Shown here one piece after another: positions 1 to 10,825 of a stretch of 64,000 nt of DNA; the first letter of the stretch is position 1, and each line of letters opens with the position of its first letter. The stretch comes from Heterohyrax brucei (taxonomy: Eukaryota; Chordata; Mammalia; Hyracoidea; Procaviidae). A program made the translations under genes and the position numbers. The stretch spans positions 71,347,833 to 71,411,832 of the forward strand of contig CM053141.1 of assembly GCA_028571685.1 (NCBI GenBank), read 5' to 3'. The notes below the pieces were generated by a model that was given only the letters and a program-made list of their open reading frames with translations, was not told the origin of the DNA and ran no database searches.

Positions 1-32
1 CAACTTGACGGCTATGGGCTTGGTTTTGGAAA
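1..32 (+). repeat. 3' tail of an AfroSINE or RTE copy cut by the window edge
   Basis: The first bases read as the standard 3' end of this SINE family (an 'actt-gacggc-atgggc-ttggtttt' pattern), the same ending seen in the full copies at 60955-61121 and 16440-16609. The body lies upstream of the window. Confidence 0.6.
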
Positions 33-505
33 GTAAAATGAAGCCCTTGAAGACTTCAGTCTTTTCTCCTTCTATCACAATGTTTACCAGTTTAATTGTA
101 AGGATTTTTGTTTTCTTGATGTTGAGTTATAAACCATACTAAAGGCTGTTCTCTTTGGTTTTCATTAGCAAGTGCTTCAAGTCCTCTTTCAGCAAGCAAG
201 GTTGTGTCATTTGCATGTCGTTAGTTGTTAATGAGCTGTCCCCCAAACCTGATATCACGTTCTTCTTCATAGAGTTCAGCTTTTTGAATTATTCACTCAC
301 CATACAGACTGAGTAAGTACTGTGAAAGGATACAGCCATTATGCACATCAGCAAAACCGTGGTGTAGTCCCTTGTTCTGTTGGAACAGCTGCCTCCTGGT
401 CTGTAGGTACAGGTTCTGCAAGAGTGTAATGAAATGTTCTAAAATTCCTGCACAGTGTTATCCACAATTTGTTATGATCTACAGTCTGATATATTAAATA
501 ATGGT
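33..505 (-). mobile_element. RTE (BovB-like) LINE fragment, antisense, C-terminal part of ORF2
   Basis: On the minus strand this matches the reverse-transcriptase thumb and C-terminal region of the RTE LINE common in afrotherian genomes. It parallels the better preserved copy at 10826-11957: the landmarks 'gatttttgttttcttgat', 'cagcaagcaaggttgtgtca' and 'gttatgatctacag' occur in the same order in both. It carries many frame breaks, lacks the 5' endonuclease part and is certainly inactive. Confidence 0.75.
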
Positions 506-1287
506 AAATAACTGAGTAATGGTAGACATTTAAAAGTACTTTGAGGTCAAGAGAGGAGTCGCCCATGAGTAAATATGGAAAAAAGTGAAGATGACATGAA
601 TGCCTGACAGGAGAGCCTGATGACCGAGTAAGAAGGAAGCAGGTTTCGCAGCCTTGCTGTCTGCCTTCTGGCTTTCTTATTTAGGTTTCAGTGACCTCAG
701 ATGCGGAGATTGGGAGGACTTCCTGCCGTTACCCCTTCCCCTGATCATGGTAGGGGATACTTGGCGGGTGATTAAGTACCAGCAGTCTGTGCCGTGACTC
801 CAGGTTGGGGTGGATATTCATGCAGATTATTTGTTTTCTGAACAACCAGACAGATCGTCTCCTGAGAACTGACCAAAACTGGAACTTGGAGGAGATTCAG
901 CTGGCTTTGACTCAAACCACACAAACTAAAACAATGCTAATGGCCAGAGAAAGGAGCCTCAGGTCCCTGAGAAATGCTCACTCACCTTCAAGCCCAAAGC
1001 AGCTTTCCCCTGTCGACTCTGAGCACAAGTTAGCAGCCTGAAAGGCCCTCTGGACTTCCTCACCATACGGAATCCTAAGTAGAGCTTCTCTTCCGGGGAA
1101 GAATTCATCACTGAAAATTTATCAATAATAACAAATATGGTAGTTATATGGACATATCATGGGCACTGGTAGAAATTACAGAAACATATTTACAACGTGG
1201 AAGATTCTCAGGCTGCAGACAATCAGCCTAAACTCCTTATAGAATTCCCAGCGATGGTATTGATTGTGTGCAGAATGTGAAGCGCGG
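506..1287. other. no recognisable feature
   Basis: Unique-looking sequence with short random reading frames only. I see no repeat family, splice-site pair or coding signal that I can defend. Confidence 0.5.
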
Positions 1288-1352
1288 GTGCTCACTGCCA
1301 TCACGTCGATTCCAGCTCATGCCTGACCCTACAGGACCCTACAGGACGTGGT
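1288..1352 (-). repeat. short AfroSINE fragment, antisense, with a 10-bp tandem duplication
   Basis: The stretch matches the antisense 3' portion of the SINE family (cattgccgtcgagtcgattcc pattern). A 10-bp unit, gaccctacag, occurs twice in a row at 1325-1334 and 1335-1344, a local duplication absent from other copies in the window. Confidence 0.45.
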
Positions 1353-1560
1353 TTGGGTCTCTGGTTAAAAAGGTCACATCTCCTGAAATCATAGTAAAAC
1401 ATACCAGACAACTGCAAGGTTGGTGTCCATGCTGGCCAGCACTTTGGAAGCAGGTGGTCAGCTAAGATTTACGACACCCCGTCGTGTCCCCACAGACACA
1501 GTGGCTCTGTCTGGTTGTATATAAAGAGCTGGAAGCTTAACAGCGAGGCCAGTTTTATGG

Positions 1561-1626
1561 CTTCTTTCTCTCTCTGTCTCTTTCTCTCTCTGTCTCTCAC
1601 ATACACACAGACGAACACACGCGTTT
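1561..1626. repeat. CT-rich simple repeat grading into CA-rich sequence
   Basis: Pyrimidine tract built from tctctctg units followed by acacaca. It gives rise to spurious low-complexity reading frames on the minus strand. Confidence 0.85.
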
Positions 1627-2440
1627 GTGTGACTGAGGGGGGGCAGCACGGAAGAGAGAATGTGGTTTAACTTTCAGAGCCTTAAATGAGAGCCTCTTTG
1701 TTAGTGAAAAGCAAACAAAACAAACTGGGCATAGGGTCAGAATGCTCTGGAATGCAGAATTGTTTGTCCCCAGTCGAACAGCCGCCTGACGCTGGGTTTG
1801 CGTGACGTTTCAGCCAACTGACACAGCAAGGACTTTCACCTCTAGCTGTCGGGCTGCACACACCATGAAGTCAAGAGAGGGAAAATCAGGGTCTCTAACT
1901 GTGATCGTTAACGGCCTTGACAAACAGCTCTGCCCAAGGTAAGATATTCACTTAGATTAAGGCTTCCAAACACATAAATGCGTTGTATTTTGCCAAAGAC
2001 TCTGTTGACATGAAGATGAAAACAAATCAAGTCTTTTCACAGAACATGCTTTCACGGACTTTGTTAATGTCCAGCTTGGAGACAGAGAAAGAAATAAGGG
2101 TGACAATTGTTAAAGTGACTTTCACCGTAAGCCAAACATCTTGCATGAGCAGAGGAGAAGAGAGTTGCTAAGTACAACAAAGGCACCAAAAAATGTTCCC
2201 AAAGAAGGTACAATGGAGTTGAAACTTTGAAGGTTGAGCAGAGGTTTGTCAGACCCACAAACTGGAGGCGATGAGGTAGGAGCAGGGATGCGTTCTGAAT
2301 GGAAGGTAAAGTGAGTGCAATGTGTGAGACGCTTGGATAGTCCAGAAACTACTATCTGTCATTGACGACTGTCCGGCTTGGGTGGGGAGTGGCAAGAGGT
2401 GAGAGCTGGGGAGGTGGCGAGGGAAAGAAAACCAACCAGG
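1627..2440. other. no recognisable feature
   Basis: Single-copy-looking sequence. The GT/GC content is ordinary and I recognise no repeat, exon or RNA gene here. Confidence 0.45.
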
Positions 2441-2600
2441 AAAAAAAACCCATTGCCATCTGTTCAATTCCGACTCAAGGCGATCCCATGTATCATAGGA
2501 TAGAACCTCTCCCTAGGGTTTTCCTGGCGGTGACCTTTACAAAAGCAGGTTGCCAGGCCTTTTTTTGGTGGTGCTGTTGGGTCACCCAGGGAGCTCTGGA
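2441..2600 (-). repeat. AfroSINE, antisense, degenerate
   Basis: Begins with the reverse complement of the SINE 3' end (aaaacccattgcc) and runs through the conserved 'ttccgactca' and 'agggttttc' blocks. It ends before an intact tRNA-like head. It contains the internal 'ccaggccttttt' segment of the longer subtype. Confidence 0.8.
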
Positions 2601-2649
2601 GGAGGTGGTCTCTAGGTCAGAAAGGATCTTGTGCTTGTCAGGCTAAGAT

Positions 2650-2945
2650 GTTTACATTTTATTCTTTGAAAGAGGGATGGCAGTGAAGTGCTGGGGGCCA
2701 TGTCTGCTGATTCGAATGATCAGCGTAGTGTCTGTGAGGAGGGCAGGCTGGAGGCTGGGTGACTAAGCCAAGCCAGCCAAAAGGATGTTGAAATAATCCT
2801 GGGAGGGAGAGTGAGAGCAAGTTTGCAGTGGACACCCTGACTGGGAGACCCTGAGCAATGGTTAGTCCCCGGCAAAGTGTCAGGACCCACACAGGTAGCT
2901 ATGGAGGTGGTGAGGGACAGCAAGTGTGACAACTGTGGTCAGCTC
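2650..2945. repeat. ancient mammalian interspersed repeat, copy 1 of 3 in window
   Basis: Blocks such as 'attttattctttgaaag', 'gttgaaataatcctggga' and 'atggaggtggtgag' line up in the same order with the copies at 28985-29465 and 36905-37560. I recognise it as a widespread old mammalian repeat that lies next to an L2 3' end in one copy, but I do not assign a family name. Confidence 0.55.
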
Positions 2946-3399
2946 TAGCTCCGTGAGAATGCTGAGGCCTGGGCATGGTTCTGGGAAGGGCTTCCCCATG
3001 AGCTCCTGGGGCAGTGGGTGGGACAGCCAGGCTACATCAGGCTCTGAGGGGTGCTTCTGATGTCCTGCTTCTCTGGCCAGTGACAGCAGAGCTGGACTGG
3101 CAGTGACAGCTCTCCCAGGGTTCCATATCTGGGAGTGAACCCTTAAATACCTGTTCTAGACTGGCTGGGATGCTAGTTTGAACTCAAAGGCTGATGACAT
3201 CCAGAACATGTGAGGTACAATTAGCATGTTCAGGTCCTGAGTGTCCTGGCCCAGTCCCACCCTGTCAGCCTCATTCAGGGCACTCTCTCCCTCATGTTTT
3301 GAGTCCAGCCTCAGTGCACTTTTCCCAAGTCCTTGAATGGCCAGGTTCTTCTCTGCCTCAGAATCTCCACACACATCCTTTCTCCCGCTCGGCATATTA
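2946..3399. other. no recognisable feature
   Basis: Unique-looking sequence between an ancient repeat and a SINE. No coding or RNA signal is apparent. Confidence 0.4.
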
Positions 3400-3612
3400 A
3401 AAAAAAACGTCACTGTGTCAGCTTTTATTCATGGTGACCCTATGTGTGTCAGAGTAGAACTGTGCTCCAGAGGGTTTTTCCTAGCTAATGTTTTGGAGGT
3501 AGATCACCAGGCGTTTCTTCCATGGTGACCAGGCCTTTCTTCCAGGGGTACTCAGACCTCCAACCTTTCAGCAGACAGCTGAATGCCTTAACTGTTTGTA
3601 CCAGGGACTCCT
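3400..3612 (-). repeat. AfroSINE, antisense, nearly full length
   Basis: Runs from the reverse-complemented 3' block (gtcagcttttattcatggtg) through 'gtagatcaccaggc' to the tRNA-like head, ending with 'taccagggactcc'. The 'accatggtgaccaggcctttcttcca' region holds a partial internal duplication of 'ccaggc(g/c)tttcttcca'. Confidence 0.8.
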
Positions 3613-3655
3613 TACAGAGTTAGGGAAATGTAGGTGCCAAAATTGAGAGTGTAGA

Positions 3656-3669
3656 TACATATATGTGTG

Positions 3670-3700
<31 letters not shown>

Positions 3701-3701
3701 G
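3656..3701. repeat. AT microsatellite
   Basis: About 45 bp of alternating ta/at interspersed with a few g and c. It directly abuts the next SINE. Confidence 0.9.
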
Positions 3702-3880
3702 GGGCAATGGTTTATATGCTTAGCTGTTAGCTGAAAGGTTGGAAGCTCTGGTCTACCCATAGGCACCTCAAGAGAAAATCCTGGCAGTCCACTTCTGAAA
3801 AACCACCGAAAACTCGAACACAGCTCTAGTTTAACACACGTGGGGTCTTCTTGAGTCAGAGTTGACACAATGGTAGCTGG
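3702..3880 (+). repeat. AfroSINE, sense, degenerate
   Basis: Reads from a decayed tRNA-like head (ggtttatatgcttagctgttagctgaaaggttgg region) to a 3' end resembling 'gagtcagagttgacacaatgg'. It is separated from the previous antisense copy only by the AT tract, so the two form a convergent inverted pair. Confidence 0.7.
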
Positions 3881-5094
3881 TCTTTAAAGAGATACAGCAA
3901 TCAAGTAGAAGGATTGAGCCTTGTTAGATTATAAATCAGAGAAAAGCAGCTATAAGAAGCACCCGTGGAATCATAAAGGAAATTGAAACGTGGACTAAAA
4001 TTAGATGATAGTATATGAAAACTCTTACTTTTCTTGGATGTGGTAATGATATCAAGCTTCTGCAGAAGAACGTCTACATTCTGAGAAGATGCACAATGAA
4101 CAGTTTAAGGCTGAAGTGCCACGATGTCTACTACTTTCAGGTGCTTCGGTGGGCACATGCACATGAGCACATACGCATGCACGTGAGCACATACATGCGT
4201 GCACACACAATCACACTCACACATGCATGCAGTTGTTGAGTCTAGGAGGTGGGCATAAAGATGTGTGTTGTACTGATTTTTCTACCTCCGTTTTAGAAAA
4301 GGTTCATGTTAAAAAGCTGGAACAAAGCACCTAGGCCGTGTTCCACTTCTTTCAGCCTGGCTTTTGGCGGCTCTTGTTTCATCTTTGGGATTCCGCCAAG
4401 CCCGGCAGGCGATCTGTTCACTCTGATCTGAAATGTTTGCCTCTGGAGACTTAAAGGACATACTGCTTGCAGGGATGTGGCAGGGGTTCTGGTGGCTTCT
4501 AACCCTTTCTGGATGGTGTGGCTCACGGGACAGGCCTGTCACTGAATCAGAGGACAGTGGGTGCCTCCCAGTGTTAAGACATGATTTCATGGAGAGGAAG
4601 AAATGCAGCCTTGGAGAGTTAATTCCTCTGGGTGTGCATGCTTTTGCCTGATCTCAAGGTTCTAAATTATTCTTGTTTATCTGCTGTGTAACTTGACCAA
4701 AGGGTAATGTGATTTAGGAACTCAGTGGACATCCAGAAAGCCTTTTTCCAGCCAGGCAGTTTCCAGGCAATGTCAGGGGACTGAGTGGTGGTGTGTCAAA
4801 TAGCAAATTTAATCCAGGGGCCAAGATATCTATGAACATGAGAAAAGCTCAACTGCTGTTTACATGGATCACGTCAATTCTGCACGGTATCCGCATGTGG
4901 GAAGCAAGAAATAATGCACTAAGAAAGCAGGGCCCAGCACATTCAGATCTGATGCAATTTCAGCATACGGCTAGGATGTGAGCATTTGTACACACGCACA
5001 CAGCCCAGTCAGATAAAACAGAAAAAGGAAAAAAATCCTTGAAAATAACTTAGATCTCAGGGAAAAGAAGAATACAGATGCTAAATATATACAA
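3881..5094. other. mostly unique sequence with a CA-rich tract at 4145-4232
   Basis: The only recognisable structure is an imperfect cacatg/cacac tract with alternating purine and pyrimidine at 4145-4232. The rest shows no repeat family or coding signal that I can support. Confidence 0.5.
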
Positions 5095-5510
5095 CAAAAT
5101 AGCTGCTATTGAGTGAATTCCAACTCATAGTGACCTTATAGGACAGAGTAGAATTGCTCTACAGAGTTTCAACTCACAGTGGCCCTATCTGTAAAAATAC
5201 CAAGTCCAGTGCCGTTGAATTGATTCTGACTCATTGCAACTCTATAGGGCAGAGCAGAACTGCCTCATAGAGTTTCCAGTGAGTGCCTGGTAGATTTGAA
5301 CTGCTGTCCTTTTGGTTAGCAGCCATAGCACTCAACCACTACAACACCAGGGTTTCCAGAGACCCAATGGGACTGAGTAAAACCGCCCCACAGAGTTCCA
5401 ACTCATAGTGCCCTTGTAGGAGAGAGTAGAACTGCCCTATAGAATTTGACCTGTTGATCTTTTAGTTAGCAGCTGTGGCACTTCACCACTGCACCACCAG
5501 GATTTCTGGT
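5095..5510 (-). repeat. mosaic of at least three antisense AfroSINE pieces
   Basis: A 3' half (5095-5170) breaks off at 'agagtttc'. A short second start follows, then a nearly complete copy at about 5203-5355 ending 'caccagggtttcc', then another piece at about 5356-5508 ending 'caccaccaggatttc'. Successive insertions into each other explain the order better than one decayed copy. Confidence 0.75.
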
Positions 5511-5583
5511 AATATATAAAGAATTCCTTAAAGTTATTTGTTAATGTTTTTGGTTAAAAGCATCTTTTGCTTTCCTGCAGGAA

Positions 5584-5613
5584 TAGTAATAAAAATAAAA
5601 ATAAAAATAAAAA
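5584..5613. repeat. (AAATA)n microsatellite
   Basis: Four to five AAAAT/AAATA units in tandem, probably the decayed tail of an unrecognised retroposon. Confidence 0.85.
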
Positions 5614-5735
5614 TCATTGGAAACTATGTGAGAGAGCAGAAAGGTGGCCTTTATTTGCATGTCTGCCTATTCTTAGTGCCTTAGTAATGCTTGACTACCA
5701 CCATCGCAGTTAACATTTACTGAGTGCTCACCATA

Positions 5736-5765
5736 CAAGGTCTGACAAGTAAGTTCATGAACTTG
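5736..5765 (+). repeat. mariner left terminal inverted repeat
   Basis: Starts directly after the TA at 5734-5735. It pairs with 7011-7040 with the first 13 positions identical. Confidence 0.9.
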
Positions 5766-5925
5766 CCACTGTGCACATTGGCAACATTGTGCAAATACCT
5801 TGGTGAGGTTTCACAGCCTTGGTATACTGGTGATTTACAGCAGTGTTCATGTCGATGTGTGATGGTGTCTTGCAAGTGGCATTCATTATTGCTGTTGCAT
5901 GGTTTTGGATGCTGTTGCGAAAATG

Positions 5926-6995
5926 TTAGACCTTGAGTTAGAGCAAAGAAGAAACGTAAATTTCTTGTTAAACTTGGCAAGAGTGAGAGCAAAATCAGGG
6001 CTGTATTAGTCCAGGTTTATAGGGATAATACCATGAAGAAAAAGGCAGTGTACAAATGACTTAAACACTTTTCTCAAAGTAGAGAAAGCATCACTGATGA
6101 AGAGAGAGGTCAGAGTAGCCAGGAACAAGCAGAACTGATGAATATGTTGTAAAAATTTGTTGAATTGTACATCAAAATTGTCAGCTGACTGAGAAGCATA
6201 GCAGATCAATAAACATCGATAGAGAAATAGTTATGGAAGTCTTAACTGAAAATCTTGGTATGAGAAATGTGTGTGCAAAAATTTGGTCCTAAAAGAACTC
6301 ACCGATGAACAAAAGTGAAGGGGAGCTGGAGTTTGCCAAGACCTTTCAGAGCGGCAATAAGATGGTTTGCACTGTGTTATCACTAGTGATGAAACATGGG
6401 TGTGCCAACATGATCCTGAAACAGGGTCAAAGTGTGCAATGGAAGTCAGCTAATTCTCCACAACCAAAAAAGTTTTGTCAGTCCAAATCAAGAATCAAAA
6501 CAAGGTTGCTAACCTTGTTTTGATATTAGAAGGGTTGTTAATTGTGAATTTATACCAACTAGACAGAAAGTTAACCACCTTTATTTACTATCTGGAAGTG
6601 CTAAAAAGGCTGCATGAACAAGTTAGATGCAACAACAAGTTAGTTGCCAACAACTCCTGGCTCTTGCATCACAACAATGCACCGGCTCACACAGCACTGT
6701 TTGTGAGGGAGTTTTTAGCCAATAAACAACTAACGGCACTGGAAGGCCCTCCGTACTCACCTGATCTGGCCCCCAATGGCTTTTTCTTTACTGGAAGAGA
6801 CAGGAAATATTGAAAGGAAGACGTTTTGATGACATTCAGTACATCAAGGGTAATGTGATGACAGCTCTGATGGCCATTCCAGAAAAAGTTCCAAAATTGC
6901 TTTGAAGTGTTGACTAGGCACTGGTGTCAGCTCATACCTTCCCAAGGAGAGTGCTTCCAATGCGACCATAGTGATATTCAGCAACGAGTTATGTA
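5926..6995 (+). pseudogene. mariner transposase pseudogene with two catalytic aspartates lost
   Basis: Translation in shifting frames shows the N-terminal DNA-binding region (LELEQRRNVNFLVKLGKS), several in-frame stops, the ITSDETW motif carrying the first catalytic aspartate at 6388-6390, and the HxNAPAHTA and YSPDLAP motifs. The second catalytic aspartate is asparagine (codon 6673-6675). The third, exactly 34 intervening residues later, is glycine (codon 6778-6780). The last ~60 residues are in another frame. The product would cut and paste mariner DNA if intact; this copy cannot. In the family the D,D34D triad binds the catalytic metal ions. Confidence 0.92.
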
Positions 6996-7010
6996 GCAAT
7001 TTTTCTAGGA

Positions 7011-7040
7011 TGAGTTTGCGGACATAATTGTCAGACCTTG
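7011..7040 (-). repeat. mariner right terminal inverted repeat
   Basis: Reverse complement of the left terminus with about 8 mismatches in 30. It is followed by the duplicated TA at 7041-7042. Confidence 0.9.
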
Positions 7041-7200
7041 TATACCAAGCATAATAAGCACTTCACACACTTAAGTAACTTAGCTCTCATAATAATTGAA
7101 AAAGGTAGGTACTGTTATTAGCCTCATTTTTAGGGAACTTTATTCTTCCCAAGAGAAGCTAAATAGCTCACAAAAGGCTATGTGACCAGTACTAAATAGA

Positions 7201-7719
7201 GATGGTATTCACTGTTTCTTGAGGTAAGCTAAGTAAAACTCTGTCCTATTTTCCCAGAGTCATATTTTCATTCATACTTGTCTCCACCACAAGGCCTGAT
7301 TGAGTCCCCTCCTGCAGGACTAGAATACCTTGAACATGCTTTGTGGTGCACATTCCTGGGAAGCCAAGTCACAAAATGACTTCTTTATAGTAGTCCCCAG
7401 TTTGTGACTCTAGACCTTAGGGCACTAATGAGTCACTATCACTAATAATAACTTTCTATATGCCACAACTTCTACTACATGTGTGACATGTTTTAATTTC
7501 TTTTGCTACTTACAATTAAAAAAAAAGTGTTGCAAAGCAGGACTAAAGATATACAAGTACAGATGGAATAGAATTTTCACAAGGCAATGCTTGTCCTTAT
7601 GGTATACAAGACACTTAGTTATTTTCCATTTTATTCTATTTCAGTAAAAACATTTCTGGTAGAGACGTACCAAATTTATGTCCTGTTAAATGGTTCATGA
7701 CTCAAAGTATGGAAAACAC
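7201..7719. other. no recognisable feature
   Basis: Unique-looking AT-rich sequence between two MIR copies. Confidence 0.45.
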
Positions 7720-7870
7720 AACTTTTAGCTCATTCTAATTTTCACAGTAATTTTATGAAGTCAGTATAGTTTTAACATCTATTTTACAGATGAGAAAACT
7801 TAGCTAAACAGTTTGTCCAAGGTTACCCAGAGAAACCAAAGTCACAAACTTTGCACTATATTCCTTTTCA
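7720..7870 (-). repeat. MIR SINE, antisense
   Basis: Contains the diagnostic antisense core 'ttttacagatgagaaaact' followed by 'gtccaaggttacccaga', as in the MIR family. Confidence 0.75.
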
Positions 7871-9689
7871 AAACAGATTTCAGTTAGGGTTAAACAACAA
7901 CAGAAAATAGCTTTCCAAGTTCTTTTGTGCTCCATACATTGTCTGAGGCCTAATAAATAAGCGGTCTTGTACATATGGGTCTAGGACTATAACTCTAGGT
8001 CTAATAAACTCACATGATATTATAATTTGTAAAATACAAATATTTCTAAGTGCCTCAAATTCCTTGTAGCTTTTATTTGTTGTTTATATTCTCAATCAAG
8101 TGATTAAAACAACTCAGTGTTTAGCATATGGGGATCTGAAGAATTCTTTGGAACTATAATTTCTTTTTCCAGAAAACACAAGGAAGCTCAGAGACCACAC
8201 CCACAGAAGAGTGGCCAGCAGGCTTCGGCTGGGGTTCATGAATAATATCTTTGGCTTCACCATCCCCTACCTGAAATTGAGCATATGTACCACTAGTTAC
8301 AGGCAACAAACAGCAGTATTAGCAGCATGTTAGGAGTGTGTGACCAATACAGATGACTGATAACTTTCATTCCACATCAGAGGCATTTCAGATATTTTAA
8401 AAATATCAGTTCTGTTCATTACTATATCAGGATCCTGCTAGTTATTGGACCCACTATTAGATACTGCTGTTCAATACATTGATAAAGAAATATGTATGTC
8501 ATTTGTACATCACACAATTTGTTTTATAATATTTGGTACTTTCATTTTGATGTGATTTTATGCATTTAAATACACAATTCAGATATGGAATACCCCTGGT
8601 CTTATTAGACTGCCACAGGGGGCTACGGCATTGAAATGAACACGGTCTTGGCTAGAGGAAGAGGAAGGGTTTGAAGACAAGCTGGTGTATGTACATCTCC
8701 TCTTTAGAAAGTAGTCATTTTTCCAGTCACCTGGTGCTAGTATCAATTATTATGGACAGTGTGGCAAAAGGAGAAACAGGGTATTTGCCTTCTCTAGCAG
8801 ATGTTGAACTGGGGGCAAAGTGAGTCCTTTGGTTCTTGAAGCCTTTCTTTTTACCCCTGTGTCTTCCCTTGGGTGTCACAATTTCAAATCTTGGTCATCT
8901 CCTTCCTGCATTGATATGCTCTGCCGCTTGTATTTAGCACAAAAATTTATGTGAGGAGTCTTAAGGATACCTTGTTCTGCTGAATTAAGTTGAGAAAGTT
9001 AACTTTTGGTTTATTGGATGTCCACTGTTCATGGGCTCAACAAGAAACCTAAAAGACTTTTTTTCTCCTCATACAGGATGGGAAAAGCCTATATTTCTGG
9101 ACTGTGCCCTGGTGTTAGTCTTACTGAATTTTCTTATTGCCTTGCAGAAGTCAAGGACGAGGGAAGTGACTAGCAGTTTGCATTATTTCTAGACCTGCAT
9201 TGTAAAACCCTGTGAAACTAAATAGTAAATAACAACCCTGTACCATTAGAAAAACCTCTGCCTTGGTAAAGTCTTGCTGTGGTTTCCATTTAACGTTGTG
9301 GAGCACTTACCCGCAATGTTATGTGTACATTTCTAGGTAAAACGCAGGTTATGGTGTGTCCCTTGAATTGGGATGTTGACAGATGTGAGTTATTTTAGTG
9401 TTAGATTTTAAAATGCACAAACTTTAATTACCTCTGAAATTTGTTTGAGGTAATATAAATTCCCTTCCATAATGGTATCAAAGTTATTTTTCTTAAAAGC
9501 AAATTGAACCACTCTCTCCACTCTTTGTAATCTCTCCATGTTACTGTATCATTGACAGGACCAAGTATAAGGTGTTTAAGAGAGTATCTAGGATTTCCCA
9601 ATGCAGCCGCTGCTTGCTTCTTTAATCTCCTCATTATCTACTTCCCCACACTTATTTCTGCTTTACTTTCTAAGTTTCATGTATTTTTC
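7871..9689. other. largely unique AT-rich sequence
   Basis: No SINE, LINE or LTR that I can name over about 1.8 kb, which is unusual here given the SINE density elsewhere. A pyrimidine-rich stretch ending in AG near 8172 resembles a splice acceptor, but no convincing reading frame follows. Confidence 0.4.
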
Positions 9690-9850
9690 TTATACATTCC
9701 GACCTCTCCAACTTCTGTAAATACTTATAGGCAATTCACTCTTCCTTTCTGCTTTACTGCCTGGAAAATTTCTACTGATCCTTTGAAATCCCACTCAGGC
9801 ATCAGTCTCTTTCCCAGAACTTCCCTTCTGTTGACTTCCATTCATTGATA
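9690..9850 (+). repeat. possible L2 fragment, sense
   Basis: The order 'tttactgcctggaaaa', 'cactcaggcatcagtctc', 'cagaacttccct' resembles the L2 3' region (gcctggaacgc, cttcaggtctcag, aagccttccct). It is heavily decayed. Confidence 0.4.
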
Positions 9851-9938
9851 CCCATCCAACAGGGGAAGCATCTGTGTGTGTTCACATGTTAACTGATAAT
9901 GTTGATCTGAATTTATTCAAATGATTTATTGACAGGGC

Positions 9939-10003
9939 TGTTGTGCAAGGAGTCACCATAAATCGGACGCCAACTTAAATGAAACTAACAACAACAATAA
10001 CAA
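9939..10003 (+). repeat. RTE or SINE 3' tail fragment
   Basis: Resembles the RTE 3' end (tcaccataaatcggacgcc) and finishes with the aacaacaacaataacaa tail typical of RTE-mobilised elements. Confidence 0.6.
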
Positions 10004-10080
10004 TCCTTTAAATCAATGAAATGCTCCTGGAGCATGAGGTTGGTATCTTTATCTCTCTCTATTCCAGATGCCTCACATGT

Positions 10081-10275
10081 GCCAGGAAACTCTGGTGGTG
10101 CAGTGGTTAAAGTGCTACAGTTGCTAACCAAAAGGTCGGCAAAAATTTGTACATAGTGGCGCTATGCACAAATCCACCAAGTGCTCCTTAGAAACGCTAT
10201 GGGGCAGTTCTACTCTGTTCTATAGGGTCACTATGAGTTGGAATAGGCTCAACAGCTGTGGGTTTGGTTTGGTTA
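10081..10275 (+). repeat. AfroSINE, sense, full length with an inserted hairpin
   Basis: A well preserved copy with the tRNA-like head (tctggtggtgcagtggttaa), the 'gctaaccaaaaggtcggc' block, and the 3' end 'gggtttggttttggtt'. Where the family reads 'cggcagttcaaatcc', this copy carries about 25 extra bases forming an inverted repeat (arms 10146-10156 and 10162-10172, one mismatch). This destroys the presumptive B box. Confidence 0.93.
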
Positions 10276-10628
10276 GTGTGTGCCAGGGACTTCTCTGATG
10301 TTGGATGAAGAATTATTATAATCAGTGTAATCTTACTGGTGGTATGTTGGGAGTGTAAAGTAGTACAATTCAGGCATCACATGCTGTTGGAATGTTTCTT
10401 GTACCTTTCCTCACATCCCCTTCTCCAACCTTTGACTCCAGCAATTGCTGGGACAACTAGCTAAGTGCAATTGTGACCTGTCAGCTCCTTGCCTAGGCTG
10501 CACCACATAATTCTTGCTTTTTTTGACCTGGGCTTTCCCTTTGGGGATTACTGACCTTCCAAACATTCTGACGGTGCACAAAATGGAAGTAGGATTAAAT
10601 TAAAACCCTTGGGGACAACGGTGGGAGT
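10276..10628. other. no recognisable feature
   Basis: About 350 bp of unique-looking sequence between a SINE and an LTR. Confidence 0.45.
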
Positions 10629-10825
10629 TGAATGTTGTAGACCGCATTGCATCCCCCCAAAATATGTGTTGTACATCCTAACCTCTGTACTTGGTTTATT
10701 ATTCCACTTGGAAATGAGTTTTCTGTTATATTAATATCTTAGTCATCTAGTGTTGCTGTAACAGAAATACCACAAGTGGACGGGTTTAACAAAGACAAAT
10801 TTATTCTCTTGTAATGTTGGAGGCT

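Larger units (their letters stand above)
5736..7040 (+). mobile_element. full-length mariner/Tc1-type DNA transposon (D34D group)
   Basis: The element is about 1,305 bp, the usual size of a complete mariner, and is flanked on both sides by TA, the mariner target site. Its termini are inverted repeats starting caaggtctgacaa, identical over the first 13 bases and matching at about 22 of 30. A broken transposase frame runs left to right inside. It lies within an older MIR, which gives a clean reconstruction of the empty site. Mariners of this kind are typical of invertebrates and entered several mammalian lineages; whether this one arrived by horizontal transfer cannot be told from one copy. Confidence 0.93.
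5700..7200 (-). repeat. MIR SINE, antisense, interrupted by mariner
   Basis: The left part (5700-5735, acatttactgagtgctcacca) and the right part (7041-7200, with aggtaggtactgttattagc and agaagctaaatagctcac) join into one antisense MIR when the 1.3-kb mariner is removed. The joined site reads 'caccatataccaagca', close to the MIR consensus at that point, so the MIR predates the transposon. Confidence 0.75.

Noticed and set aside
8140-8300. Exon after the pyrimidine-AG at about 8172
   Set aside because: No sustained reading frame or donor site could be supported.
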